From Gossypium raimondii (Eukaryota > Streptophyta > Magnoliopsida > Malvales > Malvaceae), in NCBI RefSeq assembly GCF_025698545.1, contig NC_068567.1:2046001-2110000 (forward strand): 64,000 nucleotides of DNA, in the 5' to 3' direction. Position 1 is the stretch's first letter. Each line of letters starts with the position of its first letter. Positions 56,389 through 64,000 of this stretch are shown here, in pieces. The position numbers and the translations under genes are program-made. The notes below the pieces were generated by a model. The model had not been told where the DNA came from, searched no databases, and worked only from the letters and a program-made list of their open reading frames with translations.

Positions 56389-57430
56389 TAAGGACTAAAT
56401 GTATTATTATACCAATTAGAAAAAGAATTTTCATTATCAATTTAATGGTGGATGACCAGAACAGGAACAAATTCTAATGTTAATGCTTAAATTGAATATT
56501 TTCAAAGTTCGGTGACCAAAACAGGAATGCAGGCATAGTTGAGTGATCATTTGTATAAGTTACTCTAAATTAAATTATGATGTTTTTAAAATTTTATGCG
56601 ATAAATATATTATCACATGTATAATACAGCGTCAACTTACTATTCCCACATAATACTTGTAAAAAAAAAGTCACATCATTTTAATTAATGATTTAATAGT
56701 TACTATAAAAGATAAAATTGATCGAATCTTCACAACTTACGCATGATATAAAATTAGTAGGAAAATTTTACTTAACAAGTTTAATTATTGTCATTTAGAT
56801 ATTAAGATTTCAAAATTTTAAAACTATAAAAATTAAAAGAAATTAGAATATAAATTCCAAATTCAAAGCTTAGCCATAATAGGAAAATCTGACTTACTAT
56901 TATTTTTCTAATAATTTTCTGTCTCACCTTATAAGAAGAAAACTCTTTGATTTGATCGTTTCTATGCTGTTATAATTGAAAATGCTATAAATTAAACGTT
57001 AAAATTGTATACATATGGAATATTAAATCTTTGAATAATTCTTGCATACGTGCTCTGAATGTTGACTCATCATAACACTTGGAACAAGGTTGAAATAAAA
57101 TTGAAAAAGTTCCTTTCTTTCGTTCTTTTATTTCTTTTAGATGTACTTTGAAAGAAACTTTAAAGGTTAGAAAACTGAGAAAGATATTCTTTTTATTCAT
57201 AGTCACTAGATTTAATTGAATCCAGAAAACAAAAGTTCGTAAATTTCTAATGGTATATTAGTGATGGGGTTTTAATTAGAGCACATCAATAAAAATTGCA
57301 TTTCTAATAAACTAGGATTTTTTATGGATCTTGCAAGAAAGAGTAACAGCAGTACACCACTATAACAGTCTATTGTATTTCTATTTATGTTTATCTTAAT
57401 CAAAGAATTTGTCAAACTATTAACTTCTCA
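56389..57430. repeat. Second copy of the 49.6/54.8-kb block, without copia C
   Basis: 'aaggactaaatgtattatt' at 56389 matches ~49591, and similarity runs to the target site of copia C, then continues with the sequence after the element (54763-55330). About 56950-57090 also matches BBE distal upstream DNA. Confidence 0.82.
56955..57090 (-). promoter_or_regulatory. Orphan BBE distal upstream block
   Basis: 'ctgttataattgaaaatgct', 'tacatatggaatattaaatc', 'aattcttgcatacgtgctct' and 'ggaacaaggt' occur in the same order as upstream of BBE2-4. No BBE coding sequence, TATA box or GCC-box follows on either side. It is a leftover of a lost or partly duplicated gene copy. Confidence 0.5.
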
Positions 57431-59195
57431 CATTATACGAGTAATTTTGACATAACAGTCAAGGTAATATAATGATCAATGACTTTAAAAATTAGGGGTA
57501 CGCAAAACTTAATTCTATTTGAAAATTTTAAAAAAAATTGAATTTCGAGATAATCAAATCAAGTTATTCAAGGTATTTGGTTTTTTTCAAATAAACTCAA
57601 ATAAGTAATTCAAGTTGAATTTTACAATTCAAATAACTTAATTTGATAAATTACAAGAGGAGGGCAAAGCCCCAACAGCAACGCGTTTAGCGCAACTTGA
57701 ACCTAAGTCATACTTGAGACGATGAACCCAAGGTAATATAATGATCAATGACTTTGAAAGTTGTTTTGTATCTCTAAGGTCAATGCCATTTGAATGGATG
57801 ATTCTCTTTGTTGTGTTTCACTTTCACTCTTGTGCTTTGCTTACCACAACGAGCTTGGCTACCTATTTATATCTATAATAAAAGGGTAATATTGTCCACC
57901 ACGTGGAAAATTTGTTATCTCGAAGGTTGGGTGGAAAGTTTAACTAGGTATGGAACAAAATGAAAGTGAGAAAAAATTAATTTAATGATTTATTTAAAGC
58001 AATTAGCTATTACAGTGATTTGTTGATTGATTTAAGATTTTAAAAGTAGGGTGAATTTTTTAAAATAAAAATATTTAAATAACTATTTTAATTGTAGTTT
58101 TAAAATGATTTTTATAAATACAATTTATATTTTGGAATTACAATTAGACTCAATGCGTACAATGTATAAACAAAATTACAATTATACCAGCAGGGTAAAT
58201 TGAGTTAGTACAGAGGTGTCTATTATATTAGAATGTGAAAAATGAAAATGGTTATGAGGTTATTATATTTGGAGGCCCCAAAATTAGGTAGCACACCAGA
58301 CAAAATCAGGTAGTAAAGTGGTGTAAAATAAATACTATTATATATATAAGCCATATATGTTAACCCATTTAAAACCCAAAATAAAATTCATTGCTTCTAA
58401 ATTCTAAATATAATTTTTATTATACTTTTACATATTTTATAATTAAATAAAAAACCCTAAGTCTAATTTTAATGCCATTCTCTCACTAATTCATTGCTTA
58501 TTTATTATTATTGTTAAAACTTTTAAGAATTTAGCGTTCATCCCTTTTTGCTTATTATGTATTGTTAAAATTTTTAAAATTTTGGTTATCATTATTAATA
58601 TTTCCAAGTTGGGTTTTTTTTCTGTCATTACACATTAAGAGTTATAAAATACAAATAATTTAACGTTTGATTATGTTCAATGAAGATGGAAAGTGATTAA
58701 ATCAAGGTATAATTAGATTTTTAATAAACATTTATAATTATATATTTCAAATAAATATATTAATTGCAATTTTATGTATAATTGAAAAGAATTTTAAATT
58801 TGTCAAATTGTATAAGAAACATAAAAATTTTTGTTATTATTTAGAGGAATTTAATTAAATAATATGATATTAATCTAAAATATGGAACTCAGTTGGATTT
58901 AAGCCAACTTGATTTTTTAGCATGAAAATGGCATTAGTTTAAAATGAGCACAATATTAATGGCGTTAAATACTCTCCTTGTTCAGCGGGTTTTAGAGGTA
59001 CATTAAGAATATTAAAAATTAAATATTTTTAAAATTTTTAGGATTAGAGCTAAATTGTCATATTATGTAAATGTTGAGGGCTAAATTTATTAATTTTTTA
59101 GAATTCAAACTAAAATGACAAATTTTATAAACATTGAAGGTTAAATTTGTTGAATGTTATAGATTTAGAATCAAATTGATATAATGTATAAATTT

Positions 59196-59990
59196 GTTAC
59201 ATTGTGGGACTTCGGACACATCCTAACCCTTGCAACCCAGATCAGACAATGTTTATACTCTTTTGTCTATAGGTTGTTAATGTCATTATGGGTCTTATAT
59301 ATTATTTTGTCTACTTTGGTAGACTTGGATATATTTTGGACCTAGAAGGGTCCTAAAGTTCAAGTTTTGAATCTTGATCATGATGAATTTATATATGTTA
59401 ATAGGTGTATAACTTTTTATATGTCCATGTGTTGGTATGATGCATTAGAAGCTATGGATTTGCATGTTTTAAATGTGTTTATGATACAATGATCCATTAA
59501 TATTGGATTATTGTAGAGTTTGGTACTTAATTGATGACATATTCTAATGCTTAAGTTATGTTTTCATTACTTAAAATTATTATCTTTGAATCAAATTATA
59601 TTAGTATCACTAAGCTTGCAATGCTCAACATGTGGATGCGTTTGTTTCCATGCACCGATAATCAATAGATACTTTGTTACATTGTGGGACTTCGGACACA
59701 TCCTAACCCTTGCAACCCAGCTAAGACAATGTTTATATTCTTTTGTCTATAGGTTGTTAATGTCATTATGGGTCTTATATGTTATTTTGTCTACTTTGGT
59801 AGACTTGGATATATTTTGGACCTAGAAGGGTCCTAAAGTTCGAGTTTTGAATCTTGATCATGATGAATTTATATATGTTAATAGGTGTATAACTTTTTAT
59901 ATGTCCATGTGTTGGTATGATGCATTAGAAGCTATGGATTTGCATGTTTTAAATGTGTTTATGATGGTTTAATTTATGAATATTGGATTG
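59196..59990. repeat. 480-bp tandem duplication
   Basis: 'gttacattgtgggacttcgg' starts at 59196 and again at 59676 and is followed in both by the same ~290 bp ('ggttgttaatgtcattatgg', 'ggacctagaagggtcctaaa'). The block also matches 41340-41650 upstream of BBE4. The frame at 59547-59825 only spans this repeat. Confidence 0.85.
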
Positions 59991-60539
59991 ATATTATGTT
60001 AGCATAAGTTACGCAAGTTTTGGTTATCATTTGAATGTCATAAAGTATGCATTATTGGTGAAACTGCATTAGTGCCTTGAGACATCAAGAGCAAAAATGA
60101 CTATTTCATGCCTTTATAGATAATTGTCTCAAGATATATTGAACATGTCTCAAGATATAAATTGTCGGGTTTTAAAGCATGAGGCCCATTGTCTCAAGAC
60201 AGGAAACATCAAAGCTAAAGGTCCAAAATAAGGGAGCTAACCTTAAGACATGTCTCGAGACACAAGAGTCATTGTCTCGAGACAACTAATTTTAAAAGTA
60301 GAGGTTGAAAATAGGAGAAACATGTCTTGAAACATGACTTCATTGTCTTGAAACACACTATTGAATTTTGATAAATCGAGTTTAGATCCGCATCCTAACT
60401 CTACGCTTAACCCCTTACTACGCCAAGTCGTGTGGGCCCAATCGATCATGATTAAATGAGAAACGTTAGCATAGTAAGAAAATTTGAAATTATGCCATGT
60501 TTTCCACTTAAAGTCAATGAAAAGAATTGAGATGGTTCA

Positions 60540-60858
60540 CATTTGTAATGTGACACTTCTACTTGTTGACACCATTTTTGGATAAAAACATGGTCGACCT
60601 GGATTTTGAAAACAAAAAAAAAATACTGGAGTCGCCACTAATCCTTTTTGATGAGGTGTGATCGGATCACCTCGAAAAGCGGTTGTTTTTTATAAATAAT
60701 TTAATTTTATTAAAACAACAGTTTTGGTCAACGAAATTTAGAAAAATGGACATTTTTTACATTGTAACTTTGTAAGTACTTCAAATAATGTTTATTACCT
60801 ATCATGTGACAAGAACAATCATTTTCAAAGTATCAAATCTTCTTAGGGATGGCATTTA
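60540..60858 (-). mobile_element. Gypsy LTR fragment inserted in the BBE6 3' flank
   Basis: About 320 bp absent from the matching BBE5 flank (at ~45260). On the minus strand it has 'gatccgatcacacctcat' and 'agtggcgactccag', then 'aaaaatggtgtcaacaag'. These resemble the end of Tat-type gypsy LTRs, including the element at 6379, but not the same subfamily. Exact borders are uncertain. Confidence 0.55.
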
Positions 60859-61126
60859 AGGACGTATGGACTATTGATGGATGTTGAGTACATAAAAAAT
60901 AAATTAAATTTGCAATATAGAGAATAAGGTAAATCTCACAGAGATTGAACTGATCGATTTTATTAAAACTGATTGATCAAATCGTCTAAACTGATGACGT
61001 AACTGATAAGACCGTAAAAATCAACATAAACTGAAAAACAGAATTAATGTATTATTAAGTAATGAAATTGTATAGAGTACTTACTGTATATAAACAACGG
61101 TGATGACGAATTATTAAGTACTAAGT

Positions 61127-62748
61127 TTAACTCGTACAATGAAGACAAGGAGGAATGCTTTGTTCATGCTTAAAGAAATTCTTTGGATCAGTCTTCGTCT
61201 TGACATAAACAAGCCTATCAAAATTATTCTTGAAATATTTACGTCCCCAAATGCTTGCTTGCTTATAACTTGTCTTGCCATGGTAATTATTCCTTCCAAT
61301 ATCGATATCTCTGTAATTAACATACGCTTCTCGTGGAGATTTCGAAACAAAAGGACCCATGTAGCTATAAAGTTTCCTCATCCAGCTTATATACCTTTGA
61401 GAATTATTGTTTTCCTCTTCTTGCCAAGCAATATTGTAGCTTATCTTGTATAAGGTGCCTTTTCGATGTGGAAATGGAGTTTCTGTCTCTGAGATTTCCT
61501 CCATTATTCCACCATAAGCGAAAAAGTTTTGAACTGCTATGCCTCCTTCGTCGACCTCTAGAAGGTGGAGCCATAGCCCTTGTAATGCTATTTCAGGCAT
61601 TGGTTCCCTCACGTAATCAGATTTTGATTTGACAAAAGGAGGAAGAATGGTATACCTGTTGCTCCTATCGAGCAAAATCTCCGATGTTTCATTTGAAAGT
61701 CCGTTCATTAACAATAGAGATTCGACCCAAGTCATCTCAATAAAATCTTCCTTAACGAGTCCAAGCTCCGGGAATCGTTCTTGCATCAATAGACTAAACT
61801 CATTGGCACCACCTTGGAACAATGAAATAAAGGTGGCAAGAACCGTCTTTGTTCCATTTTCACTGGCGTTCGTCGTTGATATCGTAACGACTGAGTATAC
61901 ATCCTTCGGAAGATTGGGTGCAACGTATTGCCAACGATGAAGAAGCTGTGTTGCATTTTGTTCCAGGGTCCTGCCTACTGAGCAAAAAGTCACAGTTGAA
62001 GGAACATGAACCAGCTTTATTTTCCATGAAATAACGATCCCAAAGCTTCCCCCTCCGCCACCTCGAATGGCCCAAAACAGATCTTCACCCATCGATCTTC
62101 TATCAAGAACTCTTCCATGAGCATCGACCAACTGCGCATCGATCACGTTATCCGCCGAGAGACCATATTTTCGGAACAATGAACCATCGCCTCCACCGCT
62201 AATGGACCCACCAATTCCTACAGTGCGGAAAACAGGTGCTGGGAAGGAAAGGTTCGTGCTTCGTTCATTGATTATGTAGTATACTTCACCCACGGTTGCA
62301 CCTGATTGAACCCACGCCTCTTCGTTTTCGACATCAACATCGACTGATCGCAAATTAACCAAATCGATAACAACAAATGGGACATGGGAGACATAGGAAA
62401 GACCTTCGAAGTCATGACCACCACTTCGAGTTCTAATTTCTAGGCCATGCTTTTTGGAGCAATGAATCGTTGCTTGAACATGGGAAATGTTCAATGGTGT
62501 TATAATAACCAATGGTTTGGGGGTATTAGGCGTAGAGAACCTCTGATTCCTAATGGAAGAATCCAAAAGTGCTGAATATGAAGAGTTCGTTTCAGTGTAG
62601 ATAACTTGAGTAATGGAAGAGGATTCCTTGGGATGATATGAATAAAGGCATTCAAAAAATCATCGTGGCTATTAGCTGAAGCACTCACCCATAACAATGA
62701 GCAAGCAACAATGAAAAGCAATGACAGAGAACGGTGAAGGGACTTCAT
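61127..62748 (-). pseudogene. BBE6: frameshifted BBE-like gene with lost stop codon
   Basis: A single-exon BBE-like gene, sister of BBE5. Near 62655 a run reads 'ttcaaaaaatcatc' where BBE5 has 'ttcaagaaaatcatc': one base is lost around residue 32, just after the signal peptide (ANSHDDFL). The original stop TGA has become TGT, with about 20 bp of adjacent 3' flank lost, so the frame runs on to CTS and stops at 61127-61129. SIPPRFH is SIPPCLH. The rest (61127-62566) is open. Phe is at the Cys site (APVFRTVG), with Ser182-type GGSISGGG and GGGDG, and Ser is at the variable site (LYKISYNIAW). It is a pseudogene unless the base loss is an assembly error. Confidence 0.85.
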
Positions 62749-62772
62749 GTTTATGGAAGTGATGAATTTGTG

Positions 62773-63480
62773 AAGATTTCAGCAAGATATTCCCCTTATT
62801 TATAGAGGCAATGCTTTGAGCCGCCGTGTGAACAAAAGTTCAAGAAACCCAGGTATTTGAAGTCAATTCATATATAATAATGGCACAGGCTGCTCAAAAC
62901 TTTCGTATTTATGTTTTTTTTATATTGATAATAATATAACATTAACTAAATTAGGACCCAATCAATTCCTTCTTCTTTTTGCTTTTTAATTTAGAAACTA
63001 CCACTTAAAATAATATTTGAATTTAAATTTTAAAATTATTATTCATTGTGGATTCGAAGCGGTCAACAAGATATTCCCCTTATTTATAGAGTCAATGCTT
63101 TGAGCCGCCATGTGAACCAAAGTTCAAGAAACCCAGGTATTTGAAGTCAATTCATATATAATGATGGTACATGCTGCTCATTTCCTTGTCTAATTAAATT
63201 GGGTTTTTTAATCACTCAAAATTTTTCCAAAACAATGGTAAAAAAAATAAATTTCTCTATAACTGGTGTCGTAGCTTGTGAACCAAACACAATATCTCAT
63301 CCCTATTCTTAAATACTCAACACTTTCGTATTTATGTTTTTTTTTTTATATTGATAATAATATCAATATTAATTAAATTAGGACCCAATCAATTCTTTTT
63401 TTTTTAATTTAGAAACTACCATTTGAAATAATATTTGAATTTAAATTTTAAAATTATTATCCATTGTGGATTCAAGCGAA
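62773..63480 (-). repeat. Tandemly duplicated BBE6 promoter region
   Basis: 62785-63060 and 63068-63480 are two copies of the same upstream DNA: 'caagatattccccttattta', 'caatgctttgagccgcc', 'aggtatttgaagtcaattca', then 'ttaggacccaatcaatt' and 'tttagaaactacca'. The outer copy has its own TATAAATA (63081-63088) and AGCCGCC (63103-63109). It also keeps 'ctcatttccttgtctaatta', as upstream of BBE5, which the inner copy lost. Confidence 0.8.
62797..62825 (-). promoter_or_regulatory. BBE6 core promoter: TATA box and GCC-box
   Basis: TATAAATA (62797-62804, sense) and AGCCGCC (62819-62825, + strand), spaced as in BBE3-5. Confidence 0.55.
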
Positions 63481-63696
63481 TGCAGATAGATACCTTAAAT
63501 AATAAATATTCATTATTCGAATCCACATTACTTATGCTTATAATTTTGATTTTATATAGATAAATAATTTTAGGGTGTTCAATTTTAATTTTTTATGGAT
63601 TCAGATATTCAAAAATATTGAATTTTTTAGATTATAAATTTGAATATTAATACTCATATAATATTAAAACATATTTACGAAATCGAAATTTATTAA

Positions 63697-64000
63697 TTTT
63701 TTTTTTTGGTGAAAAGAAAAAATCCTAAGATTCTTTTACAAAAGCTAACATTCTCTTAGTGAATGTTTAAACTATTCCTTGGAAAATAATATGAAGTCTT
63801 ACTCCTAGATGATTCACTACTACTAACTTTGTTGTACTGCTTTGCCCAGCTTGTTGAGGCTTTAATAACTTCCATAGAACTCTATGAGAGTCCTTGGGAG
63901 ACAAAAAGGTTTCTGTTTTTCCATAATTGCCATATTAGGATTCCGAAAAGTGTGGGCCAAAGGACTTTGTTGCTTGTTAGTTGACCATAAGTTCCTAAAT
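63697..64000 (-). mobile_element. LINE 3' fragment running off the window
   Basis: On the minus strand a frame encodes KVLWPTLFGILIWQLWKNRN, then LFVSQGLS, a stop, and ASTSWAKQY. This is the linker before RNase H in plant LINE polyproteins. The left end has a T run on the + strand (63697-63708), a short poly(A) tail on the element's own strand. It is 5'-incomplete here because the window ends. Confidence 0.65.

Larger units (their letters stand above)
55614..59195. other. Large gene-free AT-rich region
   Basis: No credible gene on either strand. It holds the duplicated block 56389-57430, a direct repeat of 'aaggtaatataatgatcaa' at ~57462 and ~57731, and AT-rich DNA of no recognisable origin elsewhere. 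The frame at 56985-57206 (-) is antisense to BBE upstream-type DNA and is not a gene. Confidence 0.5.

Overview
This window is plant nuclear DNA, almost certainly from a eudicot. The family is probably Malvaceae and the genus possibly Gossypium. That placement rests on my recognition of the Ty3/gypsy gag-like protein and of an LTR that starts TGTAACACCCC; it is not proven by anything in the window. The DNA is AT-rich, has one 100-N assembly gap (55465-55564), and is dominated by one gene family broken up by retrotransposons. I saw no rRNA, tRNA or CRISPR feature.

The genes are a tandem array of secreted, single-exon berberine bridge enzyme-like (BBE-like) FAD oxidoreductases, all on the minus strand. 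BBE1 is at 1129-2739, BBE2 at 4450-6063, BBE3 at 28789-30397 (one-base frameshift), BBE4 at 38039-39646, BBE5 at 45625-47238 and BBE6 at 61127-62748 (one-base frameshift and lost stop). A 5'-end remnant lies at 21885-21997 and an orphan upstream block at about 56955-57090. By sequence they fall into three neighbouring pairs, 1/2, 3/4 and 5/6, as expected from successive local duplication.

Between them lie:
- A complete but decayed 12.7-kb Ty3/gypsy element (6379-19065, + strand, TSD GGTTT) with a nine-unit minisatellite before its 3' LTR.
- Three Ty1/copia elements on the minus strand: A 22567-27520, TSD AATAA; B 32440-37246, TSD CAAAC; C 49948-54757, TSD ATATA. B and C belong to one family.
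- A 3.06-kb solo-LTR-like insertion (41652-44710, TSD ATGTT).
- LINE 3' ends carrying an RNase H domain.
- A fragment of a second gypsy LTR near 60.5 kb.
Several insertions can be checked against an empty paralogous copy inside the same window.

The most interesting signal is in the enzymes. The scaffold is strongly conserved, yet the positions that hold the flavin and face the substrate differ between neighbours. The cysteine that gives the family its second covalent FAD bond survives only in BBE2; the others have Gly, Gly, Gly, Ala and Phe. The GGGYG tyrosine has become Asp in BBE3-6. The residue two after the LYK lysine is Ser, Asn, His, His, Tyr and Ser. BBE3-6 and the remnant share a compact promoter with a GCC-box (AGCCGCC) just upstream of a TATAAATA box. 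BBE2, the only copy with the canonical cysteine, has lost both motifs and carries the gypsy element 316 bp upstream of its ATG. The array looks like a diversifying, partly decaying family of apoplastic oxidases, plausibly for defence-related carbohydrate or specialised-metabolite oxidation. The substrate cannot be read from sequence.
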